In this document: positions 28,201 to 36,013 of the stretch, piece by piece
Layout of the letters: every line of letters begins with the position of its first letter
Numbering within the stretch: position 1 is the stretch's first letter
From: an uncultured Bacteroidota bacterium
GTDB taxonomy: Bacteria; Bacteroidota; Bacteroidia; AKYH767-A; 2013-40CM-41-45
NCBI GenBank assembly: GCA_937871435.1
Contig: CALMQM010000003.1
Span: forward strand, 1-40,210
Length of the DNA: 40,210 nt
Direction: 5' to 3'
The notes under the pieces: generated by a model
Seen by the model: the letters and a program-made list of their open reading frames with translations, nothing else
The model's database searches: none
Told to the model about the DNA's origin: nothing
Program-made: the position numbers and the translations under genes

Positions 28201-28850
28201 GGAATTCTCTCGAGAAATTGAAAAGAGAAAAAGAAGTCATCGGATTTTACATCTCAGGACATCCGCTGGATGAGTACAGATTTGAAATCGCGAATTTTTG
28301 TTCGCATAAAATTGATCAGCTGAATGATCTTGAAAAGTTAAAAAACAAAGACATCACCATTGCAGGAATACTTTCTGAAGTGAATCACAGGATGAGTAAA
28401 ATGGGAAAACCCTTTGGTACATTTACCGTTGAGGATTATACCGGTTCGGTGCAAATGGCTTTGTTTGGTGAGGACTATGGCAAGATGCGTGAATTCCTTG
28501 TACAGGAATCATTCGTTTACATCAAGGCGCGTGTACAATCCAAGTACAATTCTCCGGATCAGTTCGAAGCCAAGCCTGTAAGCATTCAATATTTGTCAGA
28601 CATCTCTGATAAATTGGCAAGGTCGATCACCCTAAAAGTCCCGATTCATGCTGTTTCTGACAGCTTTCTGAATGATTTAAATCAGACCCTGAACAATTCC
28701 CCGGGGAATTGTGTTGTAAAATTCAATATCCTGGATCCGGAGCAACAAATAAACCTTGAATTACCTTCAAAAAGAGTGAAAATCAAGGTTAACAGAGACC
28801 TGATTTCCAGCCTGGACAAATTTAAATACCTTGAATATAAATTGAACTGA
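25263..28850 (+). CDS. dnaE: DNA polymerase III alpha subunit, DnaE type, with intact PHP site
   Basis: The 1195-residue replicative polymerase. An N-terminal PHP domain (about 4-220) has HLHVH (H8, H10), D17, TDHG (H42), GCEFY (E74), FHQLF (H96), TTCC (C146/C147) and NDSH (D214, H216), the metal ligands of active PHP domains. The Pol3 palm carries PDIDTDFDD (D419 to D425). The fingers follow, with GPGRGSAAGS just upstream of the palm motif and YEQVML-like YQEQVMLLSQKLANF. A helix-hairpin-helix region (LGAIKGVGENAV) and a C-terminal OB domain (about 1020-1100, TIAGILSEVNHR) complete it. A short tail of about 90 residues ends in KYLEYKLN. The ATG at 25263 is unambiguous. No dnaQ lies in the window. 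Confidence 0.97.
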   Translation: MSQFSHLHVHTQFSLLDGAAGISDLYKKAVKDNMPAIAITDHGNMFGVFKFVAEASKHNTKDNPNTIKPIVGCEFYLVENRHKKQFTKEDKDQRFHQLFLAKNSEGYKNLVKLCSLGYMEGLYGKYPRIDKELVLKYHKGLIATTCCLGASVPRTILRKGEVEGEKEFKWWLDLFGEDYYIELQRHDIPEQNQVNEILLKWAIKYNVKVIASNDSHYVNQEDYNAHDILLCINTGEKQSTPILKDFDDDVSMKGKRFAFYNDQFYFKKTDEMSNLFHDVPQAIDNTNEIVGKIEPLKLKQDILLPHFKIPAGFDTQDDYLRHITFEGAKARYKEITPEIEERLNFELFTVKTMGFAGYFLIVADFIKAGRDLGVFVGPGRGSAAGSAVAYCIGITNIDPIKYNLLFERFLNPDRKSMPDIDTDFDDVGRQKVIDYVVDKYGKNQVAQIVTYGTMAAKMSIKDVARVLDLPLPESNMLAKHVPERPGIELKRLLEAPLDGSNSLKEKENLNSDELAEVKKLRDIHKGKDLQARVLQEAVVLEGSVRNTGIHAAGIIIAPMDLTELIPVSTSKESNLLITQYDGKVIEDAGVIKMDFLGLKTLTIIRDALRLIEQNHGIKIDIDAIPLDDVKTLELYQRGETNGTFQFESAGMQKYLKELRPDKFEDLIAMNALYRPGPLEYIPNFIARKNGREAVKYDLPDMAEFLEESYGITVYQEQVMLLSQKLANFTKGDADTLRKAMGKKQKDVLDKMKSKFVEGCKANGHDPKVCEKIWTDWESFASYAFNKSHSTCYAFVAFQTAYLKAHYSAEYMAAVLTHNLANIDKITFFMEECRRMGIPVLGPDVNESLYDFAVNNKGEIRFGLGAIKGVGENAVQAIIDDRKINGSYKDIFDLTKRVTSKAANKKCLESLAQSGAFDCFEGIHRAQYFASDSRDPLQGIERAARFGNAMSAQQSSMQNTLFGDDHHDNVATPTLANCEPWNSLEKLKREKEVIGFYISGHPLDEYRFEIANFCSHKIDQLNDLEKLKNKDITIAGILSEVNHRMSKMGKPFGTFTVEDYTGSVQMALFGEDYGKMREFLVQESFVYIKARVQSKYNSPDQFEAKPVSIQYLSDISDKLARSITLKVPIHAVSDSFLNDLNQTLNNSPGNCVVKFNILDPEQQINLELPSKRVKIKVNRDLISSLDKFKYLEYKLN

Positions 28851-28888
28851 CCTGCAGTTTTGGCAGGGCTACATCCAAGGCTCACTAA

Positions 28889-28919
28889 TTGTAAGTACCT
28901 TCGAATTCAAATAAATTTT
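28889..28919 (+). promoter_or_regulatory. Possible promoter of trxA
   Basis: TTG at 28889-28891, a 20-base spacer, and TAAATTTT at 28912-28919, one mismatch from TAnnTTTG. It ends 23 bases before the trxA ATG. The whole dnaE-trxA gap is only 92 bases and has no convincing terminator, so read-through from dnaE is also possible. Confidence 0.33.
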
Positions 28920-28942
28920 AACAAAAAAGAAGAAATTAAATT

Positions 28943-29263
28943 ATGGCACTAGAAATTAATGATGCGAACTTTGAAGAACTGGTAATGAAATCTGACAAAC
29001 CGGTTTTAGTTGACTTTTGGGCTGAGTGGTGTGGACCATGCAGAATGGTAGGTCCAATCGTTGAGGAACTTTCTAAGGAATATGATGGCAAAGCAGTAAT
29101 CGGCAAAGTGAATGTTGATCACAATCCAAATATCTCGATGAACTTCGGTATCCGTAATATCCCGACTTTGTTGATCTTTAAAAATGGACAAGTTGTGGAT
29201 AAACAAGTTGGCGCCGTTCCGAAATCAATTCTTGCCGGAAAATTAAATGCACAATTGTCCTGA
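28943..29263 (+). CDS. trxA: Thioredoxin
   Basis: A 106-residue cytoplasmic thioredoxin, full length for the family. It reduces protein disulfides, for instance in ribonucleotide reductase, and is itself recycled by thioredoxin reductase. The active site WCGPC is at residues 29-33 (C30 and C33), in the context [15 protein letters not shown]. The conserved cis-proline follows in [13 protein letters not shown]. There is no signal peptide, which separates it from exported thiol-disulfide proteins. It lies 92 bases after dnaE and is followed by a good terminator. Confidence 0.96.
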   Translation: MALEINDANFEELVMKSDKPVLVDFWAEWCGPCRMVGPIVEELSKEYDGKAVIGKVNVDHNPNISMNFGIRNIPTLLIFKNGQVVDKQVGAVPKSILAGKLNAQLS

Positions 29264-29303
29264 TAATTCTGAATCTTCGTATTGCTGAGTCAGAAAGTCT
29301 TAT

Positions 29304-29349
29304 AAAATCGTTGATTGTTTAGCTGCGTCTGAGCGATCAACGATTTTTA
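29304..29349 (+). terminator. Intrinsic terminator after trxA
   Basis: A 12-bp perfect stem (29304-29315, AAAATCGTTGAT, with 29336-29347) encloses a 20-base loop and runs into TTTTTATTTT. The loop could pair further through GCT/AGC. It begins 40 bases after the trxA stop. Confidence 0.72.
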
Positions 29350-29461
29350 TTTTGAATCAATTCCGTTTTATAACTTTCCTTATGAGCTTCAAGGAATGTG
29401 ATTTTTTACAATAAAAATCAGTCTATTTCGTATTCTAATTCTGAATCACGGGTGAAGAGGA

Positions 29462-29491
29462 TTGAACATTCAGTTGTTTTATCTAACTTTA
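29462..29491 (+). promoter_or_regulatory. Candidate promoter of the DUF58 gene
   Basis: TTG at 29462-29464, a 19-base spacer, and TAACTTTA at 29484-29491, one mismatch from TAnnTTTG. It ends 34 bases before the ATG. Together with the trxA terminator upstream, it suggests an independent transcript. Confidence 0.45.
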
Positions 29492-29525
29492 AACCATTCA
29501 TTCAGTTTAATCGTTTCTCATAAAT

Positions 29526-30452
29526 ATGCCAATCAACCAGCATGAAGTTCAGCTTCTGGGTCACCTGGAATTACTTGCCAGACAAGTAGTGGAAGGATTT
29601 ATCACCGGTCTGCACAAAAGTCCTTTCCATGGTTTTTCGGTGGAGTTCGCGGAACACAGATTGTATAACACTGCTGAATCGACCAAGCATATTGATTGGA
29701 AATTGTTTGGAAGATCTGACAAGCTTTTTGTCAAACGTTACGAGGAGGAAACAAATCTTCGTTGTCAGCTTATTCTCGACAATTCTTCTTCCATGCATTT
29801 TCCGGAGGAAGGAAAGAGTGGAGTTGGATTAAACAAAATCAATTTTTCTGTGCATTGTGCTGCTGCAATAGCATACATGCTGAGGTTGCAAAGAGATGCT
29901 GTTGGCTTGAGTATTTTTTCTGATAAAATTGAATTGAACACTCCTGCCAGATCCAGTTCTGTTCATCATAAAATGATGTTCACTGAGATGGAAAAACTTA
30001 TTGCAGATCCAAAGATTCAAACCGGGAAGAAAACTGCTGCCGCTGCTGCTCTTCATGAAATCGCCGAAACGATTCATAAACGCTCGCTGGTCATTATTTT
30101 CAGTGATATGATGGAATCCGGAGAGGGAGCGGATGAGCTTTTTTCAGCCTTGCAACATCTGAAACACAACAAGCATGAAGTTGTGCTGTTTCACGTTACT
30201 GACAAAAAGAAGGAAGAAGATTTTAATTTTGAGAACAGGCCTTATCTCTTTGTCGATGTAGAATCAGGTGAACAGGTAAAGGTTCATTCCAATGAAATCC
30301 GTGACACTTATATTGAAGCGATGGCGAATTATAAAAAAGAGCTCAAGCTTCGTTGCGGGCAATACCGTATTGATTTTGTGGAAGCGGATATCAATGAAAG
30401 CTATAGAAATGTCTTGCTCCCATATCTCATTAAGAGGGAAAGAATGAGTTGA
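29526..30452 (+). CDS. DUF58 family protein (von Willebrand A-like)
   Basis: A 308-residue cytoplasmic protein without a signal peptide or membrane segment. The DUF58 core is KSPFHGFSVEFAEHRLYNTAES, then HIDWKLFGRSDKLFVKRYEEE. A vWA fold follows, with the metal-site motif DNSSS at residues 85-89 and the later strand LVIIFSDMMES. DUF58 proteins usually pair with a MoxR-type AAA ATPase and often with vWA/TPR membrane proteins in Bat-like operons. Here no moxR is adjacent; the gene stands between trxA and an opposite-strand transferase gene, with its own candidate promoter. Its biochemical role is not established, though MoxR-DUF58 pairs are thought to act in chaperone-like or metal-insertion processes. 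Confidence 0.88.
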   Translation: MPINQHEVQLLGHLELLARQVVEGFITGLHKSPFHGFSVEFAEHRLYNTAESTKHIDWKLFGRSDKLFVKRYEEETNLRCQLILDNSSSMHFPEEGKSGVGLNKINFSVHCAAAIAYMLRLQRDAVGLSIFSDKIELNTPARSSSVHHKMMFTEMEKLIADPKIQTGKKTAAAAALHEIAETIHKRSLVIIFSDMMESGEGADELFSALQHLKHNKHEVVLFHVTDKKKEEDFNFENRPYLFVDVESGEQVKVHSNEIRDTYIEAMANYKKELKLRCGQYRIDFVEADINESYRNVLLPYLIKRERMS

Positions 30453-30500
30453 TTTAAGTAAACGAACAGGTAGATTTTCTGTTTCTCTTTTCCAGTCAGT

Positions 30501-32189
30501 TTATTTTTGCAGTACCCTGATGTAGGCCTCATCCACTTCCATACCCAGCTCTTTTGCTTTAAGTGCATCCTGCAATGCCAGAGGATATTGTTTGAGCAAA
30601 TAATAATTTCCGGACCTGTTGAAATATGCACGTGCAAGGTTAGGTTTATAACGAATGGCGGAGCTATTATCATCTATACTCAGCTGATAATACTGTTGTG
30701 CTTCCGGCAATCGACCATTGTCATGTAATTGCTTGCCTAAATAATAATAAGACAACCCGCGGTTGTAATACACATCGGCATAGTCGTTTTTCAATTCCAG
30801 TGCTTTATTAAAATCTTTGATTGCCTCGGTATATTGTTGCCTGTCGTTGTATCCCTGACCTCGACCTGCATAAGCTTTCACAACATTTGGATTGGCATTC
30901 AATACATCATCCCAAATACTAATTGTGTCTTTCCAGACTTTGCACCTTTCATGTGAAATATAACTCAGTGCTATTACACAGATGGCGAAAGGGATGTATA
31001 CCAATACAGGATTTGTGCTAAAAGCTTTAGCGGATTTTCGATTCAGCAGGAAATAAATTCCTTCACCAATCATGTAAAAGATTCCGATATAAGGAATATA
31101 AGAATATCTCTCCGCGAGAATTGCTCCGCCAACCGGTAATAACTGAAGTACTAAAGCCACACTGAAAGTGAAGAAGAAAAATCCAAAAAAGATTATTTTC
31201 GTTTTTTTCAAAGTAAAAAATACAGCTGTTAACAAAATTGCACTTAGTAGAACATAAAGAAAATACCAGGAGTAAGTTCCAGGCAATGGATAATCATAAA
31301 AGCAATTTAAGTTAATTGGAAAGATCGATTTCCAGATGTAGGTAATAAAACTGTAGTCTGCGAACAAGATTCGGTCCGACATTGGGTGTAAGTCTGAGGC
31401 AATGGATTCAAATTCTTTTTGAGCTGCCACGGCAACCAATCCAAAAAATATTCCGGTTAATAGAAAAGGGATTTTCTCCAGAATGACTTTTCTGCTCCTT
31501 AGATTTCTGTTGAAATAAAAATCGAGGAGAGGTAAGATTCCTACCATCGCTACTGCCATAGCCTTGCTTAACAAAGCCATTAGAAAGAAGACAAAACAAA
31601 ATATGTAATACTTGTTTTTCCCGCTGCGGACAAACAGGATATACGCGGAAAGAGAAGCTAATTCAAAGAAACAATAAAGCAAATCCTTGCGCTCCGCTAT
31701 CCATGCAACGCTTTCTACATGCATTGGGTGAAGAAGAAATAATGCACTGGAGATGAGTGCGACCAATTCCCGTTTGCATATTAACCAAACAAACAGAAAT
31801 ACAAGCAAGCCATTCAGTAAATGAAGAATGAGATTGGTCCGATGAAATGTTTCTGGTTTTAATTTACTGAATTTGTATTCAAGAGCATAAGATAACATCG
31901 TGATGGGATGGTAATTGCCCATGACAAATCCTGTGTGAAAAGCAAAACTTTTGTGAAAGAAATCCGCATCCAGATGTTGTATGACTTTATTTTCTACAAT
32001 GTAATCTTTGTCATCCCATCCGGTAATTCCATTTTTAAGTGCAGGAGAATAGACAACATAAGTTATCGCCAAAAGTAATGCAAGACCCCAAAACCATCCT
32101 GAATGGAATTTGTATTTTGTTGTTTGCTCCTTTTTGACTTTGCCGGTGTTGCCGGAAGTTTGTCTGTTTTTTTTGGATGATGTTGACAT
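30501..32189 (-). CDS. TMTC-like polytopic membrane protein with C-terminal TPRs (putative O-glycosyltransferase)
   Basis: A 562-residue protein. After a Lys/Ser/Thr-rich cytosolic tail (about 1-35) come about ten hydrophobic segments. Conserved motifs are GITGWDDKDYI in the first loop, GNYHPITMLSYALEY, HRTNLILHLLNGLLV, LLHPMHVESVAWIAERKDLL and LLSKAMAVAMV. These match the GT-C type family that includes animal TMTC O-mannosyltransferases. The acidic WDD of the first loop is the place where GT-C enzymes hold a catalytic Asp. Residues of about 435-560 are three TPRs (AYAGRGQGYNDRQQYTEAI, YYNRGLSYYYLGK, AYFNRSGNYYLLKQYPLAL). The ATG at 32189 is used; an in-frame TTG at 32207 is less likely. It would use a lipid-linked sugar at the periplasmic face; acceptor and sugar are unknown. 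It converges with the DUF58 gene across 48 bases. Confidence 0.83.
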   Translation of the reverse strand: MSTSSKKNRQTSGNTGKVKKEQTTKYKFHSGWFWGLALLLAITYVVYSPALKNGITGWDDKDYIVENKVIQHLDADFFHKSFAFHTGFVMGNYHPITMLSYALEYKFSKLKPETFHRTNLILHLLNGLLVFLFVWLICKRELVALISSALFLLHPMHVESVAWIAERKDLLYCFFELASLSAYILFVRSGKNKYYIFCFVFFLMALLSKAMAVAMVGILPLLDFYFNRNLRSRKVILEKIPFLLTGIFFGLVAVAAQKEFESIASDLHPMSDRILFADYSFITYIWKSIFPINLNCFYDYPLPGTYSWYFLYVLLSAILLTAVFFTLKKTKIIFFGFFFFTFSVALVLQLLPVGGAILAERYSYIPYIGIFYMIGEGIYFLLNRKSAKAFSTNPVLVYIPFAICVIALSYISHERCKVWKDTISIWDDVLNANPNVVKAYAGRGQGYNDRQQYTEAIKDFNKALELKNDYADVYYNRGLSYYYLGKQLHDNGRLPEAQQYYQLSIDDNSSAIRYKPNLARAYFNRSGNYYLLKQYPLALQDALKAKELGMEVDEAYIRVLQK

Positions 32190-32236
32190 TGTGGATGTAT
32201 TCTTCAACTTTTGATGGAAGCTGACTTTCCTGTCAA

Positions 32237-33022
32237 TTATTCTTTGATCAGAAACCCGCTCATTTTTCCTGACTTATAAAAATATACGCCTTTGCTTAGT
32301 TTATCAGTCCGGATAGTCCCTTCACTGGTAATATTTTCATGAAGAATCTTTCTTGAACACATATCATATAGGTTGAATTCAACCGGATCAGATCCAATTG
32401 TGTTCACATGTATTTCACCGGAAAAAGGATTTGGATAAACCTGATTTTCGATATTTGAAAAATTGCCTTCTATTCCTGTTGTCACTTCATATTCGAAGCT
32501 GATGAATGGAACAAAAATGTTCATGTTGTCAGGGTAAATATCGTTCAGGTTTTGTCTTGCAAAATTGACTTTTACCATTCCAGTCATATCATTGTATGGA
32601 AATGTGGGTTGATACATCAGAGCTGAATTATCGGAATTTGAACCACTGCAATAAAATCCAATGCGATAAACATGTCCGGATAGCAATGTAGCTGAAGCCG
32701 GGATTCTTAGCGTTGCATCGAAAAAGTTGAACACCGTTGTGTCATGTGAATAGATAAGGCCCATTGTGGCGACATCATAAATCCGCGCTCCGATAATGGC
32801 ATTGCCATCAGCTCCTGACCAGAAATGCCTAAGCGACATTGAAGTTAGTTGTAGGTTGTCATGAGAAAGTATTGTAATGTCCGCAGCACGAGTTTCATTG
32901 TAACTTTGACTTACACCTGTCGTGGTTCCATTTCCTCCGGTAGTCAGGTCGATTTGTGCTTTCAGGATTGTACTGTTTTGAAATAAAATTAGCAGGAGAA
33001 TCGGGTAGAATTTGCTTTTCAT
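32237..33022 (-). CDS. Exported protein with T9SS type A sorting domain
   Basis: A 261-residue secreted protein. The signal peptide (about 1-22, ending LKAQ) precedes a beta-rich domain of about 150 residues (ARIYDVATMGLIYSHDT, LRIPASATLLSGHVYRIGFYC) that faintly recalls DUF4082-type domains; I do not assign a function. From about residue 190 the type A sorting domain reads VYPNPFSGEIHVN, FNLYDMCSRKIL, LSKGVYFYKSGKMSGFLIKE. It lies 47 bases upstream of the TMTC-like gene on the same strand, so the two may share a transcript. T9SS would export it and attach or release it at the surface. Confidence 0.86.
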   Translation of the reverse strand: MKSKFYPILLLILFQNSTILKAQIDLTTGGNGTTTGVSQSYNETRAADITILSHDNLQLTSMSLRHFWSGADGNAIIGARIYDVATMGLIYSHDTTVFNFFDATLRIPASATLLSGHVYRIGFYCSGSNSDNSALMYQPTFPYNDMTGMVKVNFARQNLNDIYPDNMNIFVPFISFEYEVTTGIEGNFSNIENQVYPNPFSGEIHVNTIGSDPVEFNLYDMCSRKILHENITSEGTIRTDKLSKGVYFYKSGKMSGFLIKE

Positions 33023-33090
33023 GGGACGGGGGAGTTGTTGGTCGGGTATGTTTTTATTTTAGTTCAAAAAATGAATGTGCGGACAATGTA

Positions 33091-33678
33091 TTAAAGTACT
33101 TCAATTTTAGTAATAGGATGGATTTCCCAGCAAGTTTTTCTCCAGACATTAGTACAAGAGCCGCAGGTAGTTGCAGCATTCGCTTCGTGAAGATAATCGT
33201 AAACCAGATACCCTGTAATTCTCACTTTTGATTTTTCAACCAGATATTTCTGATAATCCGGATGTAATTTTTTGAAAGAGGGAGTGATTTCTACAATCAT
33301 GCAATTGCTTTTTTTTGACTTGGATGAAAGAGCAAGAGCTATGTGTACGTCCCCGGTTTTTTTTGATTTACTTCCTTTATTGCAATTACAGGATTCCGGA
33401 CCTTCTTCGGCAAAATCCAGTATGAATCCTTCTACTGTCACATAAGCGCCTTCCTTAAATTTCGATGAATCAGGTTTGTGAGAACGCGTGATGAACAAAT
33501 TTAGCGGAAGTACCTGTGATTGTTTCACAGGGATTCTTGCACTGTGGTTTTTCAAAATATTCAAATGTTTTTCTTTTGCGGTTTTGCCATTTCCTGAGGG
33601 CGGACAACGCTGTGATAGTGCAGTTGTAATAAAAAGTCCAAGAACAGAAAGGGTCAATAAGAATTTGCGTGTGTACAT
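33091..33678 (-). CDS. Exported Cys-containing protein with OB-fold-like domain
   Basis: A 195-residue protein with a signal peptide (about 1-22, ending ALSQ). The mature part has seven cysteines, in RCPPS, SCNCNKG, NCMIVE, TCGSC and TCWEIHP, which could form disulfides in the periplasm or outside the cell. The pattern YVTVEGFILDF, then GDVHIAL, IVEITPSF, VRITGYLVYDYLH and WEIHPITKIEVL resembles a small OB-fold family of exported bacterial proteins with no agreed function. No sorting domain is present, so it is likely periplasmic. It begins a run of minus-strand genes but is 68 bases from the next; an operon is possible. Confidence 0.75.
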   Translation of the reverse strand: MYTRKFLLTLSVLGLFITTALSQRCPPSGNGKTAKEKHLNILKNHSARIPVKQSQVLPLNLFITRSHKPDSSKFKEGAYVTVEGFILDFAEEGPESCNCNKGSKSKKTGDVHIALALSSKSKKSNCMIVEITPSFKKLHPDYQKYLVEKSKVRITGYLVYDYLHEANAATTCGSCTNVWRKTCWEIHPITKIEVL

Positions 33679-33758
33679 TGTCTGGAAAAAATTTGTGTAA
33701 AAGTTTGAATGAAAATTTTAGTAAAATGAATACGGCAGTAGTGTTTCGTTCAATTTCG

Positions 33759-34247
33759 TTACCGGTGTTGTGTAGAATCTATGGGAGTTGAGATTGATGT
33801 GCTGTCAGATGCGTTCATCGGGCGTGTCGGGCGGGGAGGGAAAAGGGAAAACTGATAAATGAGGAACAGTAATACCAAATAAACAATAATCCGAAGGGTA
33901 TTCACCCTGTTGAATTTGCTAAGAAGGATTACGAACAAATTGACAGCGAGAGCCATCCCGCCCAACAAGAGGTACATATTGCTTCCGGGCCAATGTTGAA
34001 TTCTGAATAATAATCCGATGGTAGCAATGCTACATGCAATAAAACTGATTGAAAGAACAAATCTTTCTTTTGGATTGGAAATTGAAAGAGGTAGTACACC
34101 AGCTCTGAAAAAATAAAGTATTGCAAGAAAACAAGAGGATGTGATTAGCATTATTCCGGCAAAAGGATAGTGCATGATTTTAAAAAGAAGACCTATGATT
34201 GCTAAAATAATCAGGCTTAATTCGAGTAAAGCTATTTTGGATTTCAT
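33759..34247 (-). CDS. GldL-like membrane protein with duplicated transmembrane unit
   Basis: A 162-residue membrane protein with four to five hydrophobic segments. Two similar units are seen: AIIGLLFKIMHYPFAG (about residues 16-31) and ATIGLLFRIQHWPGSN (about 76-91). Each is a helix end, the G-L-L-F-K/R-I-x-H-aromatic-P motif and then another helix. This motif marks the N-terminal membrane part of GldL, the inner-membrane ring of the T9SS/gliding motor. The protein lacks GldL's cytoplasmic C-terminal domain and ends in a Pro/Ser/Thr-rich polar tail, so it is a relative and not GldL itself. Many Bacteroidota carry such stand-alone proteins of unknown role. Confidence 0.7.
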   Translation of the reverse strand: MKSKIALLELSLIILAIIGLLFKIMHYPFAGIMLITSSCFLAILYFFRAGVLPLSISNPKERFVLSISFIACSIATIGLLFRIQHWPGSNMYLLLGGMALAVNLFVILLSKFNRVNTLRIIVYLVLLFLIYQFSLFPPRPTRPMNASDSTSISTPIDSTQHR

Positions 34248-34484
34248 AAAAATGAGGTTAGAAAATTCTTGTCTAAAATTTATGCTAAGTTTTAAAGATG
34301 TATATTCTCAGCTTCTCGGTTAGTTTACGAAAGATATTTTATTAATCGAATATATAAAAATCATTGATTCTTTCTGCAAAACCTTCAGCATTATAATCAG
34401 CCGAAATGAAAAATTAATTGAAAGCAAAGAAGGAAATTGAATCTGCTATACGGAAAAAGGATGTCTTATTAATCAGAGAAAAAT

Positions 34485-35918
34485 TCAAAAATACATTTTG
34501 CATACTACAATTCCTGTAAGCACACACACCAGATCCACAAGAAGCATGACCCCTAATGTATAGCGGGTTTCTTTGATGCTGACAGAGCCAAAATACAAGG
34601 CAATCACATAGAAAGTAGTTTCTGCAGCTCCCTGGAACAAGCACGATAGTTGTCCGGTTAAACTGTCCGGTCCGAATGTTTTCATCGCGTCCAGCATAAA
34701 ACCTCTCGACCCACCTGCGCTGAAAGGCCTCATGAGCGAGACAGGAATGGCATTGGTGATTTGCGGATCTACATTAAATAAATTCATCAGGGACCTTATT
34801 CCTTGCATGATGATGTCCATCAATCCTGAGTTTCGGAAAATGCTTAAAGCAACCAGCATGGCGATCATATAAGGCAATACGCGTACTCCGGTTGTAAATC
34901 CATCCTTTGCTCCCGTTACAAATGAATCAAAAATATTGGTCTGGTTAATTTTAAAATATTTCTCATTGATTAAACTGTATACAACAATAGCAAGGATGAT
35001 GAAGAGCAGAACTGCATTACTCAGGTTGCCCGTAAAGTGAATTTTTTCAATGCCTCCCAATCTGGTGATGTAAAACATCAGCAAACCGATAATTGCACTG
35101 ATTGTTGTGATGACTCCGATCACCACCAGGTTGAGAAGATTGATACGTTGTTTTATGCTTACAAATACCAGGGCCGCCAGTGTACCAACGAATGAAGTGA
35201 TGATACAGGGCAACATAATATCAGCCGGATTGGACGCGTTTTGTGCAGCTCTGTAACCAATGATTGAAGTTGGAATCAGGGTCAGTCCGGCTGCGTGCAA
35301 ACAGAGAAACATTATCTGGCTGTTGGAAGCCCTGTTTTTTTCTGTATTGACTTCCTGCATGCTTTCCATCGCTTTCAATCCAAATGGAGTGGCAGCATTG
35401 TCAAGGCCAAGAAAGTTGGCGGCAAAATTCATAGTCATAAAACCATATGCCGGGTGACCAGCAGGCAGTTCCGGAAAAATTTTTACAAATAATGGAGTCA
35501 GTAATTTTGCCAGTTTAGTCATGGCATTGGAATCATTCAACAAATGAAGGAGTCCGCAAAAGAAAGTCAGGTAGCCGATCAATGGTAGCCATAGATCCAG
35601 AATAGTATTTTTACATGTAATGAAAATTCCATCCGCTGCCTGATGACCCTGGGTGATTTGAACAATTCCGTTATCGGTAAGCGTATATTGATTCTCACCT
35701 TGCTGATAGGCGCCTGGTTTGGCAGTCTGAATTAAAGAAAACATGGCAGAATCCTTTTCCTGAAATCCGGAAGCTGAATATTCGGCAACCACGAGAGCAT
35801 CGTTCTGTTTTCCGTTTACAATATTTCCAATTGTATACAAACGACCGCTTGCAAGCAGGATCAGTATATACAAAATACTTCCTGCTATGATGAATGACCA
35901 GAATCTGCTGAGTACCAT
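34485..35918 (-). CDS. Fused SpmA-SpmB type nucleoside-recognition membrane protein
   Basis: A 477-residue polytopic protein in which the SpmA-like half (up to about residue 275) is joined to the SpmB-like half (from about 320). The motifs NFAANFLGLDNAATPFGLKAM and LPTSIIGYRAAQ are typical of SpmA, and GAKDGFTTGVRVLPYMIAMLVAL, MRPFSAGGSRGFM and GAAETTFYVIALYFG of SpmB. Both halves contain Gate (nucleoside recognition) domains. After the first membrane segment there is a soluble insert of about 75 residues (about 25-100) that would lie outside the membrane. In Bacillus SpmA and SpmB help spore-core dehydration, but fused versions are common in non-sporulating Bacteroidota, where the transported molecule is unknown. 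It is divergent from the phosphatase gene. Confidence 0.87.
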   Translation of the reverse strand: MVLSRFWSFIIAGSILYILILLASGRLYTIGNIVNGKQNDALVVAEYSASGFQEKDSAMFSLIQTAKPGAYQQGENQYTLTDNGIVQITQGHQAADGIFITCKNTILDLWLPLIGYLTFFCGLLHLLNDSNAMTKLAKLLTPLFVKIFPELPAGHPAYGFMTMNFAANFLGLDNAATPFGLKAMESMQEVNTEKNRASNSQIMFLCLHAAGLTLIPTSIIGYRAAQNASNPADIMLPCIITSFVGTLAALVFVSIKQRINLLNLVVIGVITTISAIIGLLMFYITRLGGIEKIHFTGNLSNAVLLFIILAIVVYSLINEKYFKINQTNIFDSFVTGAKDGFTTGVRVLPYMIAMLVALSIFRNSGLMDIIMQGIRSLMNLFNVDPQITNAIPVSLMRPFSAGGSRGFMLDAMKTFGPDSLTGQLSCLFQGAAETTFYVIALYFGSVSIKETRYTLGVMLLVDLVCVLTGIVVCKMYF

Positions 35919-36013
35919 AAGATCAGGTGCAAGAAAATAATAAATTTCAAAAAGAGCGGATATTAAAAGAGCTTACTGCGAGAACATTTCAACATGCAAT
36001 GGTGAAAGAAAAG

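Noticed and set aside
28850-28876. Possible terminator after dnaE (CCTGC / GCAGG)
   Set aside because: The stem is only five base pairs, with a seven-base loop and no T-run after it.
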